Below the pieces are notes generated by a model. The model ran no database searches. It was not told the DNA's origin and worked only from the letters and a program-made list of their open reading frames with translations. Shown here in pieces: positions 1-8,046 of a stretch of 64,000 bases of DNA. This DNA comes from Sphingomonas metalli. GTDB lineage: Bacteria > Pseudomonadota > Alphaproteobacteria > Sphingomonadales > Sphingomonadaceae. Location: the NCBI RefSeq assembly GCF_014641735.1, contig NZ_BMIH01000005.1, positions 1-64,000 of the forward strand, given 5' to 3'. The position numbers and the translations under genes are program-made. Position 1 is the first letter of the stretch. Every line of letters begins with the position of its first letter.

Positions 1-318
1 CTGGCGCACGCCCGTCACCACGATCTCGTCGCGATCGGTGTCGGGCGGCGTGACCGCGGCCTCTTGCGAGGCGCCCGAGGTGCCGGTGGTGGCGGCGGCC
101 TGGTCGTTCGCGGTCGGCGCGGTCCCCGCCTCCACGGCGGGGGTGCCCGAGCTCGTGCCCTGCGATCCTTCGGTCACCGGCTTGGTCGGGGTCGCGGCAT
201 CCTGCGCCAGGGCGGGCGTCGCGCAGAGGAGCGCCAGCGCGGAGACGCCGATGCTCAGGTCCGCCAGCGGGGTACGGCCGGCGGTGCGGCTCGCATGGCT
301 CATGGCACGAACGATCAT
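1..318 (-). CDS. TonB-dependent receptor, 5' end only (runs off left edge)
   Basis: Partial gene; 106 codons are visible, reading right to left and still open at base 1. The N-terminus carries a signal peptide ending in ATPALAQ, then a low-complexity Ala/Thr/Pro/Gly linker of about 55 residues, and then DEIVVTGVRQ, the usual start of the plug domain of sphingomonad TonB receptors. The start at 318 is preceded by GGGGAA at a suitable distance. Such receptors import large or scarce substrates through the outer membrane using TonB-ExbBD energy. The gene diverges from three halogenase-family genes, an association often met in this order, so it may import the halogenase substrate. Substrate unknown; the barrel is outside the window. 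Confidence 0.85.
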   Translation of the reverse strand, partial: MIVRAMSHASRTAGRTPLADLSIGVSALALLCATPALAQDAATPTKPVTEGSQGTSSGTPAVEAGTAPTANDQAAATTGTSGASQEAAVTPPDTDRDEIVVTGVRQ

Positions 319-546
319 GTCTTCCCCTTTCAGTCCTCATCCCGAAACCGCCTTCCGGTGCGAGGCCGGAAGGTCTGGTGTGGCAGGCGCGTTCATTCCC
401 TGTTGACCGCGCTGCACCGGACTATCGCGTCAAATTTCCGACGACAAGCGAAATATCGCAACTTGATATAAGTATTCTGACGACTAATCGTTTGGGCAAT
501 GGATCGCGATGCGGCATGCAGCGGCCGGACCGTTGCGGAGGGGATG

Positions 547-2043
547 GTGTCGGAGGACCTGAAGGTCAGGGTAGTCGTGCTCGGCGGCGGCACCGCCGGC
601 TGGATGACCGCTGCGGCGCTCGTCACGCTGATCCCGCGCGCTGCCGAAGTCCATCTGATCGAGTCGGAGGAGATCGGCATCGTCGGCGTCGGCGAGGCGA
701 CGCTGCCCCATCTGCGTGCCTTCATTACCCGGCTGGGGATCGACGAGGCAGCGTTCATGGCGCAGACCCATGCGACCTTCAAACTGGGGATCGAGTTTCG
801 CGACTTCGGCGCGATCGGCGACCGCTATATCCATCCCTTCGGCACCTATGGCCGCCCGTTGAAGGGCGTCGGCTTCCATCACTACTGGCTACGCCGACAC
901 CATGAAGGCGCGGTCCGGCCGATCGGTGACTATTCCACCGGCGTGGTCGCGGCGGAGGCGCGGCGCTTCGTCCGGCCGGCCGGCGACGCCGACGACATCG
1001 CCCAGGCCTATGGCTATGCCTATCAATTCGATGCGACCCGCTTCGCGCCCTTCCTGCGCACCCATGCAGAGGCGCGGGGGGTCAAGCGCAGCGAGGGGAA
1101 GGTGGTCGCGGTCGAACGGGACGCGCAGACCGGCGACGTCACCGCGCTGCGCCTCGAGGATGGCAGCCGCGTGGAAGGCGACCTGTTCGTCGACTGTTCG
1201 GGGTTCCGGGCGCTGCTGATCGGCGGCGCGATGGAGGAGGCGTGGGAGGACTGGTCGCACTGGCTGCCCTGCGACCGCGCGGTCGCCGCGCCCTGCGCCT
1301 CGCCGCCCGGCGGGATCGAGCCCTATACGCGGGCGACCGCGATGGCGGCCGGATGGCGCTGGCGCATCCCCCTCACCCACCGGGTCGGCAATGGCTATGT
1401 CTATTCCAGCGCCCATGTCTCGGATGCGGCAGCGGCGGACGCCTTCGTCGCCGCCCTCGAAGGCCCGCCTCTGGCCGAGCCGCGCCTCCTCCGCTTCCGC
1501 GCCGGACGGCGGCGGCGCAGCTGGGTGGGCAATGTCCTGTCGGTCGGGCTCGCCTCCGGATTTCTCGAGCCGCTGGAGTCCACCAGCCTCTATCTGGCGC
1601 AAATGGCGATCACCCAGCTGATCGAGCATTTTCCCGGCCGCCGGGTGACCGATGCCGATCGCGACGGGTTCAACGCGCTGGTCGACATGGAATATGACCG
1701 GATCCGCGACTTCCTGATCCTGCACTATCACGCCACGACCCGCGACGATTCGCCCTTCTGGGATCATGTCCGCACCATGGCCGTCCCCGACAGCCTGGCT
1801 GCCAAGATGGCGCTGTGGCGGCAGACCGCGCAGGTTTCCCACTATCGGCACGGGCTGTTCCTCGAGCCCAGCTGGATCGCGGTCTATCTGGGACAGGGTA
1901 TCGTGCCGCAGGGCTGGGATCCGCGCGCCGACCTGCCCGACGCCGCCGCACTCGACGCCGCGCTCGCCGGGCTGCACGAGCGGATCGCGGCGGCGGTCGC
2001 CGCGATGCCCGATCACGCCGCCGGGCTGGCCGCGGCGGCATGA
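547..2043 (+). CDS. Flavin-dependent tryptophan-halogenase family protein (first copy)
   Basis: A predicted FADH2-dependent halogenase of the PrnA/RebH family, 498 residues. The FAD-binding motif GGGTAGW is at residues 13-19, GVGEATLP at 47-54, the catalytic lysine in FKLGIEF falls at residue 79 (same number as in PrnA), the halogenase motif GWRWRIP is present, and EPLESTS contains the conserved glutamate. I chose GTG 547 because GGAGG lies 5 bases upstream and the protein then begins like the third gene of the operon. ATG 544 and ATG 499 are alternatives. The family halogenates indole-like substrates with a separate flavin reductase; none is visible nearby. The stop overlaps the next start by 4 bases. 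True substrate unknown. Confidence 0.9.
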   Translation: MSEDLKVRVVVLGGGTAGWMTAAALVTLIPRAAEVHLIESEEIGIVGVGEATLPHLRAFITRLGIDEAAFMAQTHATFKLGIEFRDFGAIGDRYIHPFGTYGRPLKGVGFHHYWLRRHHEGAVRPIGDYSTGVVAAEARRFVRPAGDADDIAQAYGYAYQFDATRFAPFLRTHAEARGVKRSEGKVVAVERDAQTGDVTALRLEDGSRVEGDLFVDCSGFRALLIGGAMEEAWEDWSHWLPCDRAVAAPCASPPGGIEPYTRATAMAAGWRWRIPLTHRVGNGYVYSSAHVSDAAAADAFVAALEGPPLAEPRLLRFRAGRRRRSWVGNVLSVGLASGFLEPLESTSLYLAQMAITQLIEHFPGRRVTDADRDGFNALVDMEYDRIRDFLILHYHATTRDDSPFWDHVRTMAVPDSLAAKMALWRQTAQVSHYRHGLFLEPSWIAVYLGQGIVPQGWDPRADLPDAAALDAALAGLHERIAAAVAAMPDHAAGLAAAA

Positions 2044-3461
2044 ATCCGCGCACCGCGCCCGAGCGGATCCTCGTCATCGGCAGCGGCATCACCGCGCTCT
2101 GCGCCGCGCTCGCCTTCGCCCGCGCCCTGCCGCGCGCGCGCGTCACGCTGGTCGCCACACCGTTACGACCCGATGCGCTCGCCGACCGGCTGCCCGCGCT
2201 CGACACGCGCGCGCTGGCGCTCCTCGCGCGGTTCGGGGTCGACGAGCGGGTGCTGCTCGCCGCCGCCGCGGCGACGCACCGTGTCGGCCAGCGCTTCGCC
2301 TGGGGCGGCGCGCCCTTCACGGTCGAGGAAGGCGACGGGCTACCGCTGCTCGCCGGCGCATCGCTCCACCAGCTGTGGCGCGCGCACGGCGATGGGCCGC
2401 TCCATGCGCTGGTGCCGGGCGCTGCGCTCGCCGCGGCGGAGCGCTTCGTGCATCCGGACGAGGAGATCGGCGCGCTGCGCGCCCGCTTCGACTATGCGCT
2501 GCGCCTCGATCCGGGAGAGGCGCCTGCGCTGCTCGCCGCCGTCGCGCACGCGGCGGGCGTTCACATGGTCAGCGCCGGCCGGGCCGTGCCTGCGCCCGAT
2601 GGCGGCGCGACGATCGACGGCGAACACGTCACCGCCGACCTGGTGGTCGATGCCGCAGGCCCCCGGGAGAGCGACGACTGGATCGACTGGCGCGAGACCC
2701 TCCCCGCGGACCGCCTGCTCCTCGCCGCCGGCCCGCCCGCGCCGTCGCCGACCGATCACTATCAGGCGGTGGCCGATGGCTGGACCGCACGCTGGCCGCT
2801 CGCCCGGCGCACGCTGACGGGCTTCGCCTATGCCGGAGCGATCACCGACGATGCCCGGGCGCGACGTGCGTTCGGCACCGGCGCGGAGGGTGTCGCGATC
2901 CGGCCGGGACGGCGCGCGACCCCGCTGACGGGCCGGTTGCTGGCGCTCGGCGACGCCGCGGCCGCGCCGGGCCCGCTCGGCTGGCACGGACTGCCGCTTG
3001 CGCTCGCCCAGCTCGAACTCGCGCTCGACCTGATGCCCGCCCGCAACGATGCGCCCGACATCGCCGCCGAATATAACCGGCGCGCAGGCACGATGGCCGA
3101 ACGCGTCCATGCCTATGCCGCCGCCTTCTATCTGGCGGGCGAGGCGCGCAAGGGCGCCTTCTGGCATGCGCTGCGCGACCGGGCCGCGCCGCCGGAGCTG
3201 GCGACCGCGCGCGCGCAATTCGGGCGGCGCGGCACGCTGCCGCCGATCGAGGATGCGATGATCGCCCGCGGGAGCTGGCAACAGGCGCTGACCGGACTCG
3301 GCATCCGGCCCGAGATCGCCGACCCCTTGGCCGTGTCGGTGCCGCGGACCAGCGCGGTCGCGGCCCTGACCCAACTGCGGCAGGCGGTGGCGGCGCTGGC
3401 AGGTGCCCTGCCCCCCTATCCCGATATGCTCGCAGCGATGCGGCGGGATGAGCGGCGATGA
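2040..3461 (+). CDS. Degenerate halogenase-like flavoprotein (middle copy)
   Basis: 473 residues, coupled by ATGA overlaps to both flanking halogenases. The N-terminus keeps a Rossmann-like GSGITAL (residues 14-20) but not GGGTAGW, the GVGEAT-P motif is absent, the position of the catalytic lysine reads HRVGQRF (Arg81), the WxWxIP signature is reduced to GWTARWPL, and the EPLES block is replaced by GPLGWHG. It therefore resembles a halogenase fold that has lost the residues needed for hypohalous-acid chemistry. The reading frame is intact with normal GC-rich codon use, so it is not simply decaying. It may be a partner, a scaffold, or an oxidoreductase of altered function. Family assignment rests on spacing, context and residual motifs. 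Confidence 0.75.
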   Translation: MNPRTAPERILVIGSGITALCAALAFARALPRARVTLVATPLRPDALADRLPALDTRALALLARFGVDERVLLAAAAATHRVGQRFAWGGAPFTVEEGDGLPLLAGASLHQLWRAHGDGPLHALVPGAALAAAERFVHPDEEIGALRARFDYALRLDPGEAPALLAAVAHAAGVHMVSAGRAVPAPDGGATIDGEHVTADLVVDAAGPRESDDWIDWRETLPADRLLLAAGPPAPSPTDHYQAVADGWTARWPLARRTLTGFAYAGAITDDARARRAFGTGAEGVAIRPGRRATPLTGRLLALGDAAAAPGPLGWHGLPLALAQLELALDLMPARNDAPDIAAEYNRRAGTMAERVHAYAAAFYLAGEARKGAFWHALRDRAAPPELATARAQFGRRGTLPPIEDAMIARGSWQQALTGLGIRPEIADPLAVSVPRTSAVAALTQLRQAVAALAGALPPYPDMLAAMRRDERR

Positions 3462-4930
3462 GCGGCGAACCGATCGGGCGGGTGGTGATCGTCGGCGGCG
3501 GCACCGCCGGCTGGATGGCGGCGGCCGCCGCCGCGCGTTTCCTCGACGACGGGCAGCGCACGATCACGCTGGTGGAGTCCGACGCGATCGGCACGGTCGG
3601 GGTGGGCGAGGCGACCATCCCGCCGATCCGCGGCTTCAACGCCCGGCTCGGCCTCGACGAAGCGGAGTTCCTGCGCGCCACCGGCGGCACGCCCAAGCTC
3701 GGCATCGAGTTCGTCGGCTGGACCGATGGCACCGACCGCTACTTCCATCCCTTCGGCACCCATGGCCGCGACATCGAGGGGCTGAACTTCCACCAGCTCT
3801 GGCTGAAGCTGCGCGACCGCGAGGGGATCGGCCCGATCGACGACTATGCCATGTCCGCCGTCGCGGCGCGGGCCGGCCGCTTCGCCCCTCCGTCGCCGGA
3901 CCCGCGATCGCCCCTGGCGGGGCTCGAATATGCCTATCATTTCGACGCCGGCCTCTATGCCGCCCTGCTGCGTCGCCATGCCGAGGCGCAGGGCGCGCGG
4001 CGGATCGAAGGCCGGATCGTCGGCGTCGAGCGCGATGCGCGCGGCCATGTCGCGGCGGTACGGCTGGAAGGCGACCGGCGCGTCGCGGGGGACCTGTTCC
4101 TCGACTGTTCGGGCTTTCGCTCGCTCCTTCTCGGCGAGGCGATGGGCGTGCCGTTCGACGACTGGTCGCACTGGTTGCCCTGCGATCGCGCCATCGCCGT
4201 TCCGACCGAACGGCGCGACCCGCTGCTGCCGATGACCCGCGCCACCGCCCATGACGCGGGATGGCAATGGCGGATCCCGCTCCGCCATCGCACCGGCAAC
4301 GGCCATGTCTATGCCAGCGCCTTTGTCGGGCAGGACGAGGCGGAGCGGGTACTGATGGCGCATTGCGACGCGCCGCCCACCGGCCCGGCGCGCCACCTGT
4401 CCTTCACCGCGGGGCGGCGGCAGCGGCTCTGGGCGGGCAACGTCGTGGCGCTCGGCCTGTCCGGCGGCTTTCTGGAGCCGCTCGAATCGACCAGCATCCA
4501 TTTGATCCAGATGGGCATATCGAAGCTGTTCGGGCTGTTCCCCGACCTGCGCTTCAGCGATGTCGAGCGCGACGAATACAACCGCCTGATGGGCGACCAA
4601 TATGCGTCGATCCGCGACTTCATCATCCTGCACTATGCCGCGACCCGGCGCGACGACACGCCCTTCTGGCGCTACGTCCGCACCATGGCTTTGCCCGAAA
4701 CGCTCCGCCGCAAGCTCGCGCTGTTCCGCGAGAAGGGGCGGATCTTCCGCTATGATGACGAGCTGTTCGCGATTCCCAGCTGGGTCGCGGTGATGCTGGG
4801 CCAGGGCATCATGCCCGACGGCTACGACCCGGTCGTGGACGCTCTGGACGAGGGCCGCCTCCTCACCGCGCTGCACCAGATCCGCGCCGGCAACGCCGCC
4901 ATGGCGCAGCAGATGCCGGCGCTGTCGTAG
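3458..4930 (+). CDS. Flavin-dependent tryptophan-halogenase family protein (third copy)
   Basis: 490 residues, predicted active FADH2-dependent halogenase. Motifs seen: GGGTAGW (13-19), GVGEATIP (48-55), catalytic lysine in PKLGIEF at residue 80, GWQWRIP, and EPLESTS with the conserved glutamate. It is closely similar to the first copy throughout, including the shared ATMALP/ATMAVP-type C-terminal region and the GQGI-P-GYDP/GWDP stretch, so the two probably arose by duplication. The ATG overlaps the stop of the middle gene by 4 bases. It is the last gene of the operon and converges on the brnTA pair. Confidence 0.9.
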   Translation: MSGEPIGRVVIVGGGTAGWMAAAAAARFLDDGQRTITLVESDAIGTVGVGEATIPPIRGFNARLGLDEAEFLRATGGTPKLGIEFVGWTDGTDRYFHPFGTHGRDIEGLNFHQLWLKLRDREGIGPIDDYAMSAVAARAGRFAPPSPDPRSPLAGLEYAYHFDAGLYAALLRRHAEAQGARRIEGRIVGVERDARGHVAAVRLEGDRRVAGDLFLDCSGFRSLLLGEAMGVPFDDWSHWLPCDRAIAVPTERRDPLLPMTRATAHDAGWQWRIPLRHRTGNGHVYASAFVGQDEAERVLMAHCDAPPTGPARHLSFTAGRRQRLWAGNVVALGLSGGFLEPLESTSIHLIQMGISKLFGLFPDLRFSDVERDEYNRLMGDQYASIRDFIILHYAATRRDDTPFWRYVRTMALPETLRRKLALFREKGRIFRYDDELFAIPSWVAVMLGQGIMPDGYDPVVDALDEGRLLTALHQIRAGNAAMAQQMPALS

Positions 4931-4939
4931 GGGGCAGCC

Positions 4940-5170
4940 TCAGATCCGTCCGGCCGCGACCAGATCGGCGAGCGCGGCATTGACCCGTGTCTGCCAGCCG
5001 GGCCCACTGCCCCGCAGATGGTCTACCGTCGCCGCATCGAGGCGGATCTTCACCTCAACCTTCGGGGCTTCCAGCCTTGGACGCCCCCGCCGCGACGGCT
5101 TCATGCCCGCCATGAAGTCCGCATCTATCGCCGGATTGTCATCGTGGAGTTCCGGATCAAAGACTGGCAT
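4940..5170 (-). CDS. brnA: BrnA-type antitoxin
   Basis: 76 residues. The central part (GRPRLEAPKVEVKIRLDAAT, then a helix and LRGSGPGWQTRVNAALADLV) is the ribbon-helix-helix DNA-binding domain typical of BrnA, which neutralises BrnT and represses its own operon. The start ATG at 5170 lies inside the end of the toxin gene (14-base overlap), the usual toxin-first BrnTA order. An upstream in-frame extension to 5308 exists but would cover the toxin gene. Confidence 0.85.
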   Translation of the reverse strand: MPVFDPELHDDNPAIDADFMAGMKPSRRGRPRLEAPKVEVKIRLDAATVDHLRGSGPGWQTRVNAALADLVAAGRI

Positions 5171-5432
5171 GATAATATCTCGCCTCGTGCTTCTCGGCTC
5201 TTCGCAGAGAGATCGCCCGGATGGCATCCTCATGCGAGCCCTCCGTGAAGACCAGTACGTGAAGCTGCCCATCGATCGGGCCCAGCGCCACGAACCGAAC
5301 CTCGCCATAATCGAAGCGGTCGTCTTCGCGCTCCAGCGTCACGTTCCAATCGAGCCTGGCTGCGTCTGCCAATGATCGGCCGTGCTTGGCGCGATTGGCG
5401 ACCTCCTTGGCAGGATCGAACTCGATCTGCAT
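5157..5432 (-). CDS. brnT: BrnT-type ribonuclease toxin
   Basis: 91 residues. It starts MQIEFDPAKEVANRAKHG, the BrnT signature (FDxxKxxxNxxKHG), followed by Asp/Glu-rich strands and the ending ISLRRAEKHEARYY, which matches the RxAxxxExxxY end of the family. BrnT is a RelE-like ribonuclease toxin of type II systems. It precedes and overlaps the BrnA antitoxin. The promoter should lie within 5433-5500, where a TTGACA-like box (5461-5466, minus strand) and repeated TTTATCG elements occur. Confidence 0.87.
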   Translation of the reverse strand: MQIEFDPAKEVANRAKHGRSLADAARLDWNVTLEREDDRFDYGEVRFVALGPIDGQLHVLVFTEGSHEDAIRAISLRRAEKHEARYYHASL

Positions 5433-5434
5433 GA

Positions 5435-5456
5435 TTTATCGTGCACCCGTTTATCG
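5435..5456. promoter_or_regulatory. Tandem TTTATCG repeat upstream of brnTA
   Basis: TTTATCG occurs at 5435-5441 and again at 5450-5456, 15 bases apart, flanking a GTGCAC palindrome (5441-5446). It sits just upstream of the brnT start and downstream of a minus-strand TTGACA (5461-5466). This is a plausible operator for BrnA autorepression. Inference from position only. Confidence 0.4.
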
Positions 5457-5500
5457 GGGTTGTCAAACCCGATGCGGTCTGCGCGATGACCCGACCCCCG

Positions 5501-6832
5501 CTATCGCAATCGCGCGATCGCGGCGGCGTGTTGCGCGATCAGCCGCACCGTCGAGTCGCCGGTGAAGACGCCGTACCAACCCTGCGGCTCGTGCGGGGGA
5601 TCGCCCATATAGGCATGGTCGCCGGCGCGGAAGCGGAAGTCGGGATGCTGCGCGCGCGCCTCGCCGTTCCACGCCCAGAAGTTGGTGCCCGCGATCGGGC
5701 CGCCTTCGGCCATGTCGCGCTCCGCCGCCGCATAGATCAGCCCGTAGAAGCGGTCGCGATAGACGGTCGTCGCCGCGGGATCGTTGCTGCCGCCGTCGCG
5801 CGGATAGCCGAACTCCTCGATGATCAGCGGCTTGCCGAGCTGGCGCGCGAAGCCGACATGCTGGGCCAGATACGCGCCGCTCAGTGCCTCGCCGCGCTGG
5901 AAGGTGCCGGGCAGATCCGCCTGCCGCACCCAGTCCCAGTTGTTGGGCCAGATATGCGCGGTGAGATAGTCGATCTCGGCGATGCCATGTTCGGCCAGCA
6001 CGATATCGGCCTGCTCCAGCGACCCCTTCAGCCCTTCCGATCCGGTACAGATCAGATGGTTGGGATCGAGCGACCGGATCAGCCGCGCGCTGTCGCGCAC
6101 CCAGGCGTAGAAGGCCGGCAGGTCGGCATGCGCCGCGTCGCCCGCGGGCCGCGGCTCGTTGGCGAGCTGCCACGCCATGATCGTCGGATCGTCGGCATAG
6201 CGCAGGCCCGTGACCGTATTGGTGCGCGTCACCGTCGCGCGGATCCAGTCGTGATAGAGACCGATCGCGGCGGGGTTGCGGTAGAAGGCGGCGTTGGCGT
6301 TGGCGAAGGCGGGCCAGGGATGCGCCGGATCGTTCATGTCGATGTAGCGGCCGCCATCGACATAGGAGAGATAGGTCATCATCCCGCCCGACCATTCCCA
6401 GAAATTGGTCAGGTACAAGACGGCGCGCATGCCCCGCCGCCCGATCTCCGCCAGCGCATGGTCGAGCCCGCCGAGCAGCGTCTGGTTATAATCGCGCCCC
6501 GGACCGCGAAAGCCCGGGCGGATCGCGTTGCGCAGCGGTCCCTCCTCCGCCGAGGCCAGGATACGCAGATTGGTCACCCCCATGGCCTTGAGCGCATCGA
6601 GCTCCCGGCCCAGCCGGGCGCGATCGCCATAGGGGGCATCCGCGCCGAGATAGGCGGCGTACCAGATGTTCGCGCCGGCGAAGCGATAGGGCTCGCGGCC
6701 CGCCATCAGCCGCATGCCGTCGCGCCGCACGAAGAGACGCGGCGCGCTGCCGGGCGCGCCTCCCAGCGTCGCGCACCCGGCGAGCAGCGCGGTGGAGCCC
6801 AGCAGGGTGCGGCGGTCGAAGTTCATGGTCAT
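5501..6832 (-). CDS. GH5 endo-beta-mannanase, Tat-type lipoprotein
   Basis: 443 residues, glycoside hydrolase family 5 (subfamily 7-like, mannan endo-1,4-beta-mannosidase). The N-terminus MTMNFDRRTLLGSTALLAGC has a twin-arginine motif and a lipobox (LAGC), so it is probably exported folded and lipid-anchored. The acid/base glutamate is in AWQLANEPRP and the nucleophile in LIIEEFGYPRDGG; the W-rich segment NFWEWSGGMMTYLSY is typical of mannanases. The ATG at 6832 overlaps the stop of the GH26 gene by 4 bases, so the two mannanases are translated together. A second ATG at 6826 is possible. It should cut beta-1,4-mannan or glucomannan backbones; the exact subfamily needs sequence comparison. Confidence 0.88.
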   Translation of the reverse strand: MTMNFDRRTLLGSTALLAGCATLGGAPGSAPRLFVRRDGMRLMAGREPYRFAGANIWYAAYLGADAPYGDRARLGRELDALKAMGVTNLRILASAEEGPLRNAIRPGFRGPGRDYNQTLLGGLDHALAEIGRRGMRAVLYLTNFWEWSGGMMTYLSYVDGGRYIDMNDPAHPWPAFANANAAFYRNPAAIGLYHDWIRATVTRTNTVTGLRYADDPTIMAWQLANEPRPAGDAAHADLPAFYAWVRDSARLIRSLDPNHLICTGSEGLKGSLEQADIVLAEHGIAEIDYLTAHIWPNNWDWVRQADLPGTFQRGEALSGAYLAQHVGFARQLGKPLIIEEFGYPRDGGSNDPAATTVYRDRFYGLIYAAAERDMAEGGPIAGTNFWAWNGEARAQHPDFRFRAGDHAYMGDPPHEPQGWYGVFTGDSTVRLIAQHAAAIARLR

Positions 6833-7890
6833 CGTCCTGTCCGGGCGCCCCGCCGGCCGGACCCCGGACGGTCGGCGACCGCGTCCAGCGTCAGGTAGCG
6901 GGGAGCGTTGTAGGCGGCCCGCAGGGTCTCGGGCGTGTTCTGATTGCCGCCGGTCAACCAGCGCGTGTGCCAGGTCATGAACCAGAGCCACTCGGAATCG
7001 GGGCCGAGCGTCGCGGGATCGGGGATCGGCCCGTTCTCGTGCAGGCAGATCGGCACGGTCCCGCCGACGATCCGCTTCACCGCGGCGAACATCGGCGCCA
7101 GATTGCCATGGTCGGCGGCATAGATGTCGGCGCCGGCGATATCGACAGTCTCGCGGCCGGGATAGTAGCGCGGATCGACGTTCTGACCCGCCCAGCCCAG
7201 CACCCAGATCAGATTGTCCAGCCGGTGGCGTACGGTGAAGCGCGTGAACATCGTCGTCCAGAGCGCGCGGAAAGCGTCCGGGCCGTGCTTGCCCCACCAG
7301 AACCAGTCGCCGCTGAACTCGTGGTAGGGCCGCCACAGCACCGGCACGCCGTGGTCGCGCAGCCAGGCGAGTTCGCCCGCCACCGCGTCCATCTGCTCGA
7401 CCATCGCGCGGTTCTCCGCCGTTCCCTCGCGCAGCGCCGCATCCACGTCGAAGTCGCGCTTTGAATTCTCATAGCCGGTGCCGATGGTCGGCACGCCCCA
7501 GTGCCAGCAGAGCGTCACCACGCCGCCGCGCCGGTGCCAGTCCAGCGCCCGCTCGCGCACGCCGGTCCAATCGGCGGGATGGATGTAATCGAGCCCGAGC
7601 AGCGCCGGCTGTCGCCCCGTCACCCGCGCGATATAGGCCAGCTCGTCGCGCGGCGGACCCGGATTCTCCTGCTGCCCGGTCAGCGTGCGGCGTCCATATT
7701 GGGACCATAGCCACGCATAGAGCGCCCGCGCCGCCGCACTTGCCTGCGGCACGGCGAGCCGGCGCGACGGGTCCGGCCCAGCGAGGGCGGCGGCGGGCGT
7801 CAACGAACAGGCGGCGGCCGCCGCAAGGGCCTGGCGGCGGGTCCATGCCGCGGCACCGCTTCCGGCCATGCTCCGCTCACCCGTCATCAT
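6829..7890 (-). CDS. GH26 beta-mannanase, Tat-exported
   Basis: 353 residues, glycoside hydrolase family 26. The acid/base glutamate is in LWRPYHEFSGDWFWWG and the nucleophile in ICLHENGPIPD, both classic GH26 signatures. The N-terminus has a twin-arginine export signal (WTRRQALAAAAACSLTPAAALAG). I chose ATG 7890 because GGGAG stands 5 bases upstream; a longer reading to 7974 would translate through the palindromic promoter and is unlikely. First gene of the two-gene mannanase operon, divergent from a CE2-type esterase. Confidence 0.88.
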   Translation of the reverse strand: MMTGERSMAGSGAAAWTRRQALAAAAACSLTPAAALAGPDPSRRLAVPQASAAARALYAWLWSQYGRRTLTGQQENPGPPRDELAYIARVTGRQPALLGLDYIHPADWTGVRERALDWHRRGGVVTLCWHWGVPTIGTGYENSKRDFDVDAALREGTAENRAMVEQMDAVAGELAWLRDHGVPVLWRPYHEFSGDWFWWGKHGPDAFRALWTTMFTRFTVRHRLDNLIWVLGWAGQNVDPRYYPGRETVDIAGADIYAADHGNLAPMFAAVKRIVGGTVPICLHENGPIPDPATLGPDSEWLWFMTWHTRWLTGGNQNTPETLRAAYNAPRYLTLDAVADRPGSGRRGARTGR

Positions 7891-7938
7891 CGCCTCTCCC
7901 GCCGCTTCGTTGCGCGGAACGTGGCAGTGCCGAGGATA

Positions 7939-7957
7939 AAAGAAAATCATTTTCTTT
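7939..7957. promoter_or_regulatory. 19-bp perfect AT-rich palindrome between mannanase operon and esterase
   Basis: AAAGAAAATCATTTTCTTT is a perfect inverted repeat around a single central C. It lies 49 bases upstream of the GH26 start and about 90 bases upstream of the esterase start, in the only shared control region of the locus, and stands out sharply from the GC-rich background. Likely the operator for the regulator of mannan use. Its core GAAAATCATTTTC also resembles half of the classical Fur box, so an iron regulator cannot be excluded. Confidence 0.6.
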
Positions 7958-8046
7958 GTAATTGCCCTAAGCACCGCAAGGCTTTACCCGCCGGACCGAG
8001 CGGCTAGTCTGTACGGGCGGCGGTCGGTTGCCGGGAGGAGGCTGCG

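Noticed and set aside
499-546. Upstream ATG start for the first halogenase
   Set aside because: No ribosome-binding site, and it adds 16 residues before the start shared by the paralogue; GTG 547 has GGAGG at 5 bases.
7939-7957. Calling the palindrome a Fur box
   Set aside because: Only the 13-base core resembles the Fur consensus, with two symmetric mismatches, and the flanking genes are polysaccharide enzymes, not iron genes.
7891-7974. Upstream start for the GH26 gene
   Set aside because: It would translate through the 19-bp palindrome and add non-signal sequence before the twin-arginine signal.
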